From Moraxellaceae bacterium (GTDB taxonomy: Bacteria; Pseudomonadota; Gammaproteobacteria; Pseudomonadales; Moraxellaceae), in the NCBI GenBank assembly GCA_020697295.1, contig JAJFBF010000012.1:1-64000 (forward strand): 64,000 bases of DNA, in the 5' to 3' direction. A program made the position numbers and the translations under genes. A model generated the notes under the pieces. The model searched no databases and had not been told where the DNA came from. It worked only from the letters and a program-made list of their open reading frames with translations. Of the stretch, positions 57,034 to 64,000 are shown one piece after another. Within the stretch, counting starts at the first letter, position 1, and each line of letters begins with the position of its first letter.

Positions 57034-58782
57034 ATGACCCAGGCCCTGCCCGTTTCCAGCCGGCCGGCCGCCGGCCTGCAGGTCCGCGCCGCCCAGGCCA
57101 GCAGCGCCGGCCGCAAGCCCGAGAACGAGGACGCCGTCGGTATCCGCCTGCCAGAGGCGCCCCTGCTGGAGCGCAAGGGCGTGGCGCTGGTGCTCGCCGA
57201 CGGTGTCAGCGGAGCCGGCGACGGCCGCCACGCGGCGGAGGTCTGCGTGCAGGGCTTCCTGTCCGACTATTACTCGACACCCGACACCTGGTCGGTGCGC
57301 ACAGCGGGGGAACGCGTGCTCTCGGCACTCAACCGCTGGTTGCACGGACAAGGCCAGCAGTACTCGCAGACCCATCGCGGCTTTTTCACCACCTTTGCCG
57401 CGCTGGTACTGCGCTCGCAGTCCGTGCATCTCTTCCATGTGGGAGACAGCCGCATCTGGCGACTGCGCCAGGGCACGCTGGAACCGCTCACCACCGATCA
57501 CGCCGCGCGAGTCGGCGGCGGCAAGACCTGTCTCACCCGCGCCCTCGGCATGGACCACCAGGTGGACATCGATTTTCGCATCACCGATGCGCGGGCAGGC
57601 GACGTATTCCTGCTCACCACCGATGGCATCCACGAATTCCTCGCGCACGCCCGACTGAAAACCCTGCTGGCCAGCGCGGGCGCCGAACCGCAGGCCTGCT
57701 GCGCGGCCATTGTTGATGCGGCCCTCACAGCTGGCAGCGATGACAACCTTTCCTGCCAGCTGCTGGTGGTCGATGCCCTCGCGGCGCCCGAAGCCGACGA
57801 CAGCCGCCTGCAGGCCGCCACCCTGCCCCTGCTCCCGGACCTGGCGCCTGGCCAGCGGCTGGACGGCCTCTGCGTGGAGGCCGAACTGCATGCGACAGCT
57901 CGCAGCCAGGTCTACCGGGTACGCGACGAGGCCAGCGGCTGCCGCATGGTGCTGAAGACCCCCTCGCGACTCTGCGCCGGCGACGAAACCGCCCTCGCCC
58001 GCTTCGCCATCGAGGATTGGCTGGGCCAGCGCTTCGATCACCGCCACCTGATTCGCGGCCTGCCCGCGCCCGCGCAACGCACAGGCCTTTACCTGCTGCA
58101 GGAACACCTGGAAGGCGAGACGCTGGCCGCCTGGCGCCAACACCAGCCGTCACCGCCTCCGGTACAGACCGTGGTGGCGCTGGCGACGCAGGTGGTGAAG
58201 GGGTTGCAGGCGCTGCACCGGCGCGAGGTGCTGCACCAGGACCTGAAGCCGGACAATCTTTTCCTCTGCGCCGACGGCACCCTCAAGATCATCGACTTCG
58301 GCTCGGCGTCAGTGGCGGGCCTCGACGAGCGTCCCGCGCAGGACTGTCCGGGCGCCGCCGAATACGCGGCGCCCGAATGCATTCTCGGACTGGCCCGCGA
58401 CGAGCGCGCCGACCAGTTTTCACTGGCGGTCACGCTTTATGAACTGCTCACGGCCAGCCATCCCTTCGGCGACCCCTATGCCCGCGCCCGCACGCTCTTC
58501 GATTTCCAGCGCCTGGGCTACCGCAGCGCCTGCCGCGTCAATCCGCATGTCCCGCTATGGCTGGACGCGGCCCTGCGCAAGGCACTCTCCCTCTCCCCGG
58601 AGGCCCGCTACGACTCGCTCAGCGAATTCCTGGCCGACCTCCGCCGCCCCAACCCCGCCCTCGCCCCGGTGACCGCCCGCCCCTGGCTGGAACGGGATCC
58701 GGCCAGCTTCTGGCGTGTGCTCGCCCTGGCCATGACCGGCCTCGCGTTGATCGAGCTGGTCTGGATTTGCCGGCCCTGGTAA
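57034..58782 (+). CDS. Bifunctional PP2C phosphatase / Ser-Thr protein kinase
   Basis: A 582-residue fusion. Residues about 15-250 are a PP2C phosphatase: PENEDAVG, ADGVSGAGDG, HVGDSRIWR, TTDGIHEFL and SDDNLS hold the metal aspartates. Residues about 280-540 are a kinase: VLKTP (K308), HQDLKPDN (D403, N408; HQD instead of HRD), DFG at 421-423 and APE at 446-448. The ATP loop lacks the glycines of GxGxxG. A final membrane helix is at about 562-578. Such fusions recur beside nitrate transporters in proteobacteria; the target is unknown but transport or reductase control is likely. Confidence 0.9.
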   Translation: MTQALPVSSRPAAGLQVRAAQASSAGRKPENEDAVGIRLPEAPLLERKGVALVLADGVSGAGDGRHAAEVCVQGFLSDYYSTPDTWSVRTAGERVLSALNRWLHGQGQQYSQTHRGFFTTFAALVLRSQSVHLFHVGDSRIWRLRQGTLEPLTTDHAARVGGGKTCLTRALGMDHQVDIDFRITDARAGDVFLLTTDGIHEFLAHARLKTLLASAGAEPQACCAAIVDAALTAGSDDNLSCQLLVVDALAAPEADDSRLQAATLPLLPDLAPGQRLDGLCVEAELHATARSQVYRVRDEASGCRMVLKTPSRLCAGDETALARFAIEDWLGQRFDHRHLIRGLPAPAQRTGLYLLQEHLEGETLAAWRQHQPSPPPVQTVVALATQVVKGLQALHRREVLHQDLKPDNLFLCADGTLKIIDFGSASVAGLDERPAQDCPGAAEYAAPECILGLARDERADQFSLAVTLYELLTASHPFGDPYARARTLFDFQRLGYRSACRVNPHVPLWLDAALRKALSLSPEARYDSLSEFLADLRRPNPALAPVTARPWLERDPASFWRVLALAMTGLALIELVWICRPW

Positions 58783-58799
58783 GGGCATCGGGCGGTTCA

Positions 58800-58825
58800 C
58801 CCCCCCGAAAAGGGGGCTCGGTTTT
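58800..58825 (+). terminator. Weak intrinsic terminator
   Basis: CCCCC-GAAAA-GGGGG followed after five bases by GTTTT, 18 bp after the kinase stop. The stem is short. Confidence 0.45.
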
Positions 58826-58850
58826 CACTCAATGACAGTTCAGTTACATA
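58822..58850 (+). promoter_or_regulatory. Candidate promoter of the TRL-like lipoprotein pair
   Basis: TTTTCA (58822-58827) and TACATA (58845-58850), 17-bp spacer, in a local AT-rich patch between the terminator and the first lipoprotein gene. Leader about 58 nt. Confidence 0.35.
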
Positions 58851-58914
58851 CTGCTAAGGTCTGTGCGCCTTCACAGGGCGTAACACTTTGTCATTAAAAG
58901 AAAATGGAGTTCTT

Positions 58915-59229
58915 ATGAAGCTGCACCAGATCGCTGCCCTTACCCTTGCCACCTCCCTGCTCGGCGGTTGCGCCGTCGTCGCTTCCCCGACCACGGGCTG
59001 GCTTTACACCAGCGTTCAGGGGCCGGTAACGACAGGCAACGGTACCGATGCCAGCAAGTCTGGCAAGGCCTGCGCCACCAACGTGCTCGGTCTGATCGCC
59101 ATCGGCGACGCATCAACGGACGCCGCCAAGAAGGCCGGCGGCATCACCAACGTCGCCAGCGTGGACCATGACAGCATGAGCGTCCTTGGCCTTTTCGGCA
59201 CATTCTGTACGGTCGTCAAAGGCAACTGA
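58915..59229 (+). CDS. TRL-like family lipoprotein, copy 1
   Basis: A 104-residue lipoprotein; lipobox LGGC gives Cys about 20. The body has CATNVLGLIAIGDASTDAA, then KKAGGITNVASVDHDS and FGTFCTVVKGN, the hallmark of TRL-like proteins (a cysteine followed by LG-IA-GDAS, and a C-terminal FCTVV). TGGAG precedes ATG 58915. Function is unknown. The next gene encodes a homologue 17 bp later. Confidence 0.85.
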   Translation: MKLHQIAALTLATSLLGGCAVVASPTTGWLYTSVQGPVTTGNGTDASKSGKACATNVLGLIAIGDASTDAAKKAGGITNVASVDHDSMSVLGLFGTFCTVVKGN

Positions 59230-59246
59230 GCCACGAGGACTACATC

Positions 59247-59630
59247 ATGAATCTCCTCAAACTGGTCATGCTGGGCACACTGGCGCTGGGAATCTCCGGC
59301 TGTATGGGGCCCATGACGGGCACCAAGCTCGTGGGCGGCCGCCCCACCGCCCCAGTCTGGCACTACGGCGCTTATGTGGAAGGACCGGCGCCCTCGGCGC
59401 TCTCCTTCTACGCCGCACCGATAGATGTAGGTCCCGCCGCCATTGCCCAGCCCAGCAAGCGCGGTGAAGCCTGCATGCAGAACATCCTGGGTATAGTGGC
59501 CGTCGGCGACGCCTCCATTGATACAGCCAAGCGCAATGGTGGCATTACGCAGGTTGCCAGCGTTGAGCAACACCCGACCCGGGTGCTGACCTACTACGCC
59601 CGCTTCTGCACCGTGGTACGCGGCGAGTAA
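59247..59630 (+). CDS. TRL-like family lipoprotein, copy 2
   Basis: A 127-residue lipoprotein (lipobox ISGC, Cys about 19). Its C-terminal half (CMQNILGIVAVGDASIDTA, then KRNGGITQVASVEQ and FCTVVRGE) aligns with copy 1, while the N-terminal part has an extra 25-residue insert (about 30-55). The two are tandem paralogues, probably cotranscribed. Confidence 0.85.
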   Translation: MNLLKLVMLGTLALGISGCMGPMTGTKLVGGRPTAPVWHYGAYVEGPAPSALSFYAAPIDVGPAAIAQPSKRGEACMQNILGIVAVGDASIDTAKRNGGITQVASVEQHPTRVLTYYARFCTVVRGE

Positions 59631-59733
59631 TCGCCGCCGCAGCCGGCCCGCCCGGGCTGGCTGCATCCCCGACTTTTCCTGCCATCCGCAACAATCGCCT
59701 GACAAAGGCACAGTTCCCCCCCAAAAGGCCGAT

Positions 59734-59742
59734 GCTACAATC
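59734..59742 (+). promoter_or_regulatory. Candidate extended -10 promoter of dacA
   Basis: TGCTACAAT is an extended -10 (TGn plus TACAAT) without a clear -35. The start near 59749 leaves a leader of about 44 nt. Confidence 0.45.
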
Positions 59743-59792
59743 CGCGCCGTCTTAGCCCCTTGCCCCCCCGCCTTCTGATACAGGACTCGCTG

Positions 59793-60941
59793 ATGCGTCG
59801 CTTCCTCCTTGCCGGGATTGCCCCGCTTTTCTTCCTGGCCGCCGTTGTCCAGGCCGCCCCGCCGGCGCCGCCCGCGCTCGACAACAAGGCCTACCTGCTG
59901 GTCGACTTCGACTCCGGCCGCGTCCTCGCGGAAAAGAATGCCCATGAACGCCTGCCCCCGGCCTCGCTCACCAAGATGATGACCAGCTACATCGTCGAGC
60001 AGTCGCTGATGACCGGGCGCATCAAGGAAACCGACCCGGTGTTCGTCAGCGAATATGCCTGGTGCCGCGGCACCAGCGCCGAGTCCTGCATGTACCTGCC
60101 CCTGAACGGCCAGGCCTCGGTCATCGACATGCTGCGTGGCGTCATCATCCAGTCCGGCAACGATGCCTCCAAGGCGCTGGCCGAGCACATCGGCGGCAGC
60201 GAGCCGGCCTTTGCCGAACTCATGAACCGCGAAGCGACCCGCCTGGGCATGAAGGACAGCCGCTTCGTCAATGCCACCGGCCTGCCTTCGCCTGGCCACC
60301 TCACTTCCGCCTACGACATGGCCATCCTGGCACGCGCCATCGTCCGCGACAGCGCGCACTACTATCCGCTCTATGCCGAAAAGGAATTCACCTACAACAA
60401 CATCCGCCAGGGCAACCGCAACGCCCTGCTCTACACCGATCCCACCGTGGACGGCCTCAAGACCGGCCACACCGAGGAAGCCGGCTACTGCCTGGTGTCT
60501 TCCGGCAAGCGCGGCGGCATGCGCCTGATCGCCGTGGTCATGGGCGCCAAGTCCATGCAGGACCGCGCCGACCAGAGCCGCGCCCTGTTCAGCTGGGGCT
60601 ACGCCAACTTCGAGAATGTGAAGCCCTATGTGGCTGGTACGGTGCTGGGCACGCCGCGCGTCTGGTTCGGCAAGACCGAGCAGGTCAAGGTGGGCCTCGC
60701 CAGCGACGTGGCGCTGACCCTGGCGCATGGCGACAGCCCCCGCCTCAAGGCCGCCATGCAGATGGTGCCGGCCGTGGAGGCACCCCTGGCCAAGGGGCAA
60801 AGCGTGGGCACCCTCACCCTGACGCTGGACGGCCAGGTGGTCGCCACCCAGCCCATCGTGGCCCTGGAGCCGGTGGAAGAAGCCGGCTTCTTCACGCGCC
60901 TCTGGCATCACATCAAGCTGTTCTTCAGCTCGCTGATCTGA
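59793..60941 (+). CDS. dacA: D-alanyl-D-alanine carboxypeptidase (PBP5/6-like)
   Basis: A 382-residue periplasmic PBP. Signal peptide (FFLAAVVQAA), then the active-site SxxK in PPASLTKMMTSY, the SGN motif in IQSGNDASKALAE and KTGHTEEAGYCLV for KTG. A C-terminal beta domain and an amphipathic anchor helix (FFTRLWHHIKLFFSSLI) hold it on the inner membrane. It removes the terminal D-Ala of pentapeptides. In many relatives it follows rlpA directly; here it is 15 kb away. Confidence 0.96.
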   Translation: MRRFLLAGIAPLFFLAAVVQAAPPAPPALDNKAYLLVDFDSGRVLAEKNAHERLPPASLTKMMTSYIVEQSLMTGRIKETDPVFVSEYAWCRGTSAESCMYLPLNGQASVIDMLRGVIIQSGNDASKALAEHIGGSEPAFAELMNREATRLGMKDSRFVNATGLPSPGHLTSAYDMAILARAIVRDSAHYYPLYAEKEFTYNNIRQGNRNALLYTDPTVDGLKTGHTEEAGYCLVSSGKRGGMRLIAVVMGAKSMQDRADQSRALFSWGYANFENVKPYVAGTVLGTPRVWFGKTEQVKVGLASDVALTLAHGDSPRLKAAMQMVPAVEAPLAKGQSVGTLTLTLDGQVVATQPIVALEPVEEAGFFTRLWHHIKLFFSSLI

Positions 60942-60955
60942 GCGCGGCCCGATCA

Positions 60956-60993
60956 GGGGCGGTGGTCCGGGTAGCCGGCCCCCGCCCCTTTTT
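60956..60993 (+). terminator. Intrinsic terminator of dacA
   Basis: Arms GGGGCGG (60956-60962) and CCGCCCC (60982-60988), then five T. It starts 14 bp after the dacA stop. Confidence 0.85.
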
Positions 60994-61027
60994 CATGCCG
61001 CCTCACCCGGGCCCAGCCTCCCGCAGG

Positions 61028-61135
61028 CGGGGCTTCAGCCGGGGGCGCCCAGCCCGACTTTTCCAGACTCGCCAGACCCGGCATGCCGGGCTTCAGCCCG
61101 ACACTCCGGAACTCGTCGGGCTGTATAGCCCGACC
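61028..61135. repeat. REP-like cluster of GGGCTTCAGCC palindromes
   Basis: At least three related units: GGGGCTTCAGCC near 61029-61040, CGGGCTTCAGCCCG at 61087-61100 and GTCGGGCT-GTAT-AGCCCGAC at 61115-61134 (perfect 8-bp arms); an isolated AGCCCGAC also occurs at 61051-61058. Such units lie between genes in other GC-rich gammaproteobacteria. Confidence 0.75.
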
Positions 61136-61225
61136 TGCCGGGACGGGACGCCCTTGTAAGCGGCTGCCGCCGACTCCATATTGGCAGCCATCACCGATTC
61201 AGGCCCTTGCGGCAGGTTCTCCGCC

Positions 61226-61513
61226 ATGACCGAGTTCCGTTCCACCGACATCCAGAACGAAGCGCTGTGGGAATTCCCCATGCACTACCCGCTCAAGATC
61301 ATGGGCGAGGCCCAGCACCCGATGCGCGAGATCGTCGCCAACATCCTGCTGCGCCATGTGCCGGACTTTGATCCGTCCACGATCAGCGAACGCGGCTCCA
61401 GCGCCGGCAAATACGTGTCGGTCACCGCCACCGTCTACGTGGTGCGCAAGGAGCAGATCAACGGCCTCTACGCCGACCTCGCCGCCTGCGCCCAGATCCG
61501 CATGGTGCTGTAA
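61226..61513 (+). CDS. ybeD: DUF493 family protein (YbeD)
   Basis: A 95-residue ACT-like protein. ALWEFPMHYPLKIMGEA, positions about 14-30, and GKYVSVTATVYVVRKEQINGLY are the DUF493 blocks. It lies between dacA and lipB as in E. coli. ATG 61226 is preferred; the ribosome site is weak. Function is thought to be regulatory and is not firmly known. Confidence 0.92.
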   Translation: MTEFRSTDIQNEALWEFPMHYPLKIMGEAQHPMREIVANILLRHVPDFDPSTISERGSSAGKYVSVTATVYVVRKEQINGLYADLAACAQIRMVL

Positions 61514-61630
61514 TCCGCCAACTCCCGGGGCCTGCCTGCGACCACCGGGGTTGTGTGCCGGCGGCAACCGGCGCCTGACCGGCAAGAAACCCTGTCCGGT
61601 CACGCAAGTCCGTCCGGGCCCTTTCTGCGG

Positions 61631-61636
61631 CATAAT
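61631..61636 (+). promoter_or_regulatory. Candidate -10 box of lipB (leaderless transcript?)
   Basis: CATAAT ends only six bases before ATG 61643, where transcription would start. No -35 is clear and no Shine-Dalgarno precedes the ATG. Confidence 0.35.
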
Positions 61637-61642
61637 CCACCC

Positions 61643-62260
61643 ATGCCCATTCTCATCGTCCGCCACCTTGGCCTCGTCGACTACGTCCCCACTTGGGAAG
61701 CCATGCGCGCCTTCACCGACGCGCGCACCGCCGATACGCCGGACGAGCTCTGGCTGCTCGAGCACGCGCCCGTGTTCACCCTGGGCCAGGCCGGCAAAAG
61801 GGAACATGTGCTGGCGCCCGGCGACATCCCGCTGGTGCAGACCGACCGCGGCGGCCAGGTCACCTACCATGGCCCCGGCCAGCTCACCGGCTACTGCCTC
61901 ATCGACCTCAAGCGCCTGAACATCGGTCCGCGCGCCTTCGTCGAGGCCATCGAAGATGCGCTGGTGGAGGTGTTGCAGGCGCTCGGCATTCCCGCCCTCG
62001 CCAATCGCGACGCGCACGGCGTCTACGTGGAAGGCCGCAAGATCGCCTCGCTCGGCCTGCGCATCCGCAAGGGCTGCGCCTACCACGGCTTCTCGCTGAA
62101 CGTGGACATGGACCTGGAGCCCTTCTCGCGCATCAATCCCTGCGGCTACGCCGGACTCGCCATGACGCAGGTGAAGGATTGGCTGGGCGCGGCCACGCCT
62201 GCGCCAGAGGTGATCGGCACGCATATAGTCGCCGCGCTCGAGCGCCGGCTCTACGGTTAA
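61643..62260 (+). CDS. lipB: Octanoyltransferase LipB
   Basis: A 205-residue enzyme that moves octanoate from acyl carrier protein to lipoyl domains. [21 protein letters not shown], positions about 73-93, is the family signature. [21 protein letters not shown] (about 133-153) carries the catalytic lysine and histidine, and [14 protein letters not shown] (about 168-181) the catalytic cysteine. Start 61643 fits homologues. The usual partner lipA does not follow. Confidence 0.97.
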   Translation: MPILIVRHLGLVDYVPTWEAMRAFTDARTADTPDELWLLEHAPVFTLGQAGKREHVLAPGDIPLVQTDRGGQVTYHGPGQLTGYCLIDLKRLNIGPRAFVEAIEDALVEVLQALGIPALANRDAHGVYVEGRKIASLGLRIRKGCAYHGFSLNVDMDLEPFSRINPCGYAGLAMTQVKDWLGAATPAPEVIGTHIVAALERRLYG

Positions 62261-62414
62261 AGCGGCAGTCGCCGCGTCGCCTTGCGAGCAGCTAAGCTCC
62301 GGGGACACACTTGCCCGGGCCCGCTCCAGGAAACACAGGCCAACGCCTGCTGCCCTGCCCTAACCAGAACCGAACCGGTCGCGCCCCGCGCCCGGCACTG
62401 CCAAGAGCACCGCC

Positions 62415-62774
62415 ATGGCCTACCTGATCGCCGCCGACCTCGTGATGCTGCTGCACTACGCCTTCCTGGTATTCGCCACCTTTGGCGGCTTTCTGCTGCG
62501 CTGGTGGCCGGACGTGATGTGGTGGCACCTGCCGGTGGTGACCTGGGGGGTGACCATCGCCGCCATCGGCTGGACCTGTCCGCTCACCCCCCTGGAAAAC
62601 CGCTTGCGCGTGGCCGGGGGCGGCGAAGCCTACGAGGGCGGTTTCATCGAGTACTACCTGTTCGGGCGACTGTATCCGAACGGCCTGCCCGACAGTGTGA
62701 TGCTGGCCCTGGGCGGCACCCTGCTGCTCGTCAACCTGCTCGCCTACGGCCTCTGGCTGTACGGCCGCCACTGA
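62415..62774 (+). CDS. DUF2784 family membrane protein
   Basis: A 119-residue protein with three membrane helices: an N-terminal AADLVMLLHYAFLVFATFG, a middle one at WHLPVVTWGVTIAA and a C-terminal one at ALGGTLLLVNLLAYGLWLY. CPLTPLENRLR between them and EGGFIEYYLFGRLYP are the DUF2784 marks. Function is unknown. The LtrA-like gene starts 6 bp after its stop. Confidence 0.9.
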   Translation: MAYLIAADLVMLLHYAFLVFATFGGFLLRWWPDVMWWHLPVVTWGVTIAAIGWTCPLTPLENRLRVAGGGEAYEGGFIEYYLFGRLYPNGLPDSVMLALGGTLLLVNLLAYGLWLYGRH

Positions 62775-62780
62775 ACCGGC

Positions 62781-64000
62781 GTGAAACGCTGGCTGCTCAA
62801 CCGCAATCCGGACCTGCTCCGGTTGTCGGAGGACCGGCCCGACGAACACAACAAAGTCACCTTCGTCGAACTCTTCTTCGACCTTGTCTTTGTCTTCGCC
62901 ACCACGCAGCTGTCCCACTCCCTGCTCGCGCACTTCAGCGCCCTCGTGGCGCTGCAGACGCTGCTACTGCTGCTCGCGGTGTGGTGGGTGTGGATCTTCA
63001 CCACCTGGGTCAGTAACTGGCTGGACCCCGAGCAGGTGCCGGTGCGGCTCATGCTGCTCGCGCTCATGTTCCCGGGACTGCTGCTGTCGGCGTCGCTGCC
63101 CTACGCGTTCAATTCGCTCGGCCTCGTGTTCGCGCTTGCCTACATCGGCATGCAGCTGGGCCGCACGCTGTTCGCGATCTGGGCGCTGCACGCGCACCAC
63201 CAGGAGCTGTCGCTCAACTTCCAGCGCATGCTGGCCTGGCTGGCGGTGGCCGCGCTGTTCTGGATCCAGGGGGCGCTGCAGGAGGACATGACGGCAAGGC
63301 TGCTGTACTGGGGCGCCGCCCTGCTCATCGAATACCTCTCGCCCTCGACGGGCTTCTGGATCCCGCGCCTCGGCCGCTCCAGCACCCGGGTCTGGAACGT
63401 GGAAGGCGAGCACCTGGCCGAGCGCTGCGGGCTGTTCATCATCATTGCCCTGGGCGAATCCATCCTTGTCACCGGCGCCAACTTCAGCGAAGGCGACTGG
63501 AGCGCGACATCGCTGGCCGCCCTCGCGGTCGCCTTCGTCTCGAGCGTCGTCATGTGGTGGCTGTATTTTGACGTGGGCGCGGAACACGGCAGCCGGCGCC
63601 TGGCGCAGGCGCGCAATCCCGGCCGCCTGGCACGGCTGGCCTATACCTACCTGCACCTGCCCATCGTCGCCGGCATCATCCTGAGCGCTGTGGCCGACGA
63701 GACAGTGCTGGCGCACCCGCTGGGCGCTACCGACGCCGCATCGGCGGTGATGATCCTGGGCGGCAGCGGGCTCTACCTGCTGGGCATCATGCTGTTCAAA
63801 TGGGCGGTGGCGGGCGCCCTGCCCTGGGCACATGTGGTGGCGATAGCGGTGACGGCTGGCCTGGCGGCACTGGTCCCCTGGCTTACTCCCGTGCTTCTGG
63901 CCGCTGCCGCCGCGCTTGTGCTCCTTGTCCTCGCCGGCTGGGAACACAACAACGCCTGGCGCTGCTTCCAGAGGCCGCCGGAGATCGACACCGAACTCTA
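62781..64000 (+). CDS. Low-temperature-requirement A (LtrA) family membrane protein, runs to the window edge
   Basis: The frame is open from GTG 62781 for 406 codons to the last base. The final TA may be the first two bases of a stop codon, since the length already fits the family. KVTFVELFFDLVFVFATTQL is the LtrA N-terminus, and ERCGLFIIIALGESILVTG (about 213-231) the second signature. About 11 hydrophobic helices are seen. Its role, beyond a Listeria cold-growth phenotype, is unknown. Confidence 0.9.
   Translation, partial: MKRWLLNRNPDLLRLSEDRPDEHNKVTFVELFFDLVFVFATTQLSHSLLAHFSALVALQTLLLLLAVWWVWIFTTWVSNWLDPEQVPVRLMLLALMFPGLLLSASLPYAFNSLGLVFALAYIGMQLGRTLFAIWALHAHHQELSLNFQRMLAWLAVAALFWIQGALQEDMTARLLYWGAALLIEYLSPSTGFWIPRLGRSSTRVWNVEGEHLAERCGLFIIIALGESILVTGANFSEGDWSATSLAALAVAFVSSVVMWWLYFDVGAEHGSRRLAQARNPGRLARLAYTYLHLPIVAGIILSAVADETVLAHPLGATDAASAVMILGGSGLYLLGIMLFKWAVAGALPWAHVVAIAVTAGLAALVPWLTPVLLAAAAALVLLVLAGWEHNNAWRCFQRPPEIDTEL

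Noticed and set aside
61028-61135. Palindrome cluster as a CRISPR array
   Set aside because: Units are irregular, closely spaced and palindromic, with no uniform spacers and no cas genes.

Overview
The window is about 64 kb of GC-rich (by eye roughly two-thirds G+C) bacterial chromosome, densely packed with genes. It is almost certainly from a gammaproteobacterium. The backbone reproduces the conserved order slt - miaB - phoH - ybeY - corC - lnt - leuS - lptE - holA - proA - nadD - rsfS - rlmH - mrdA - rodA - mltB - rlpA - dacA - ybeD - lipB. LptE, RlpA, ArfA and Lnt point to a Gram-negative cell with LPS and lipoproteins. I cannot name the genus. No tRNA, rRNA, CRISPR array, transposase or phage gene was seen.

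Layout. 1-6.1 kb: end of an adenylate cyclase, an alpha/beta hydrolase, an old-yellow-enzyme reductase, a metallo-beta-lactamase-fold hydrolase behind a diguanylate cyclase, a secreted EEP-family protein and a glycine-zipper lipoprotein. 6.1-10.9 kb: a hexanucleotide tandem repeat and terminator, then an RND efflux pump with its adaptor. 10.9-14.1 kb: a PCu(A)C/SCO copper-chaperone pair and the lytic transglycosylase Slt. 14.2-24.1 kb: miaB and phoH-ybeY-corC-lnt, split by a three-gene cassette (GMC oxidoreductase, unknown protein, CrtC-like protein) and an mgtC-like gene. 24.1-33 kb: a G3E GTPase, a TIGR01777 epimerase, a DUF218 protein, leuS-lptE-holA, arfA with a terminator inside its reading frame, and a methyltransferase. 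33-36.3 kb: a cyclic-nucleotide-binding protein, a methyltransferase and a hydrolase-PilZ fusion, all on the minus strand. 36.6-44.8 kb: proA-nadD-rsfS-rlmH and the cell-elongation genes mrdA-rodA-mltB-rlpA.

Between rlpA and dacA, neighbours in many relatives, lies a 15-kb accessory segment (44.8-59.6 kb): an FkbM methyltransferase, an SLC13 transporter, a Ca2+/cation antiporter, a complete nitrate-assimilation module and two TRL-like lipoproteins. The nitrate module has two divergent arms. The minus arm is a NAD(P)H/FAD reductase, nasA, nirB and nirD. The plus arm is a NarK-type transporter and a PP2C-kinase fusion. Nitrate would be imported, reduced to nitrite by NasA and then to ammonium by NirBD.

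The best regulatory signals are in this module. Two divergent sigma-54 promoters (GG-N10-GC cores) face away from each other in the 340-bp central gap. The nirB leader has two consecutive hairpins with hexanucleotide loops beginning AACG (A1, G4), the second mutually exclusive with an intrinsic terminator. This is the expected form of a NasT/NasR (ANTAR) antitermination element. The narK leader has a third AACG-loop hairpin. The C-terminal [2Fe-2S] domain of NasA is in a different frame from the rest of the gene, so it is either broken or affected by a sequence error. The last 4 kb hold dacA, a cluster of short palindromic repeats, ybeD, lipB, a DUF2784 membrane protein and an LtrA-like protein that runs to the window edge.
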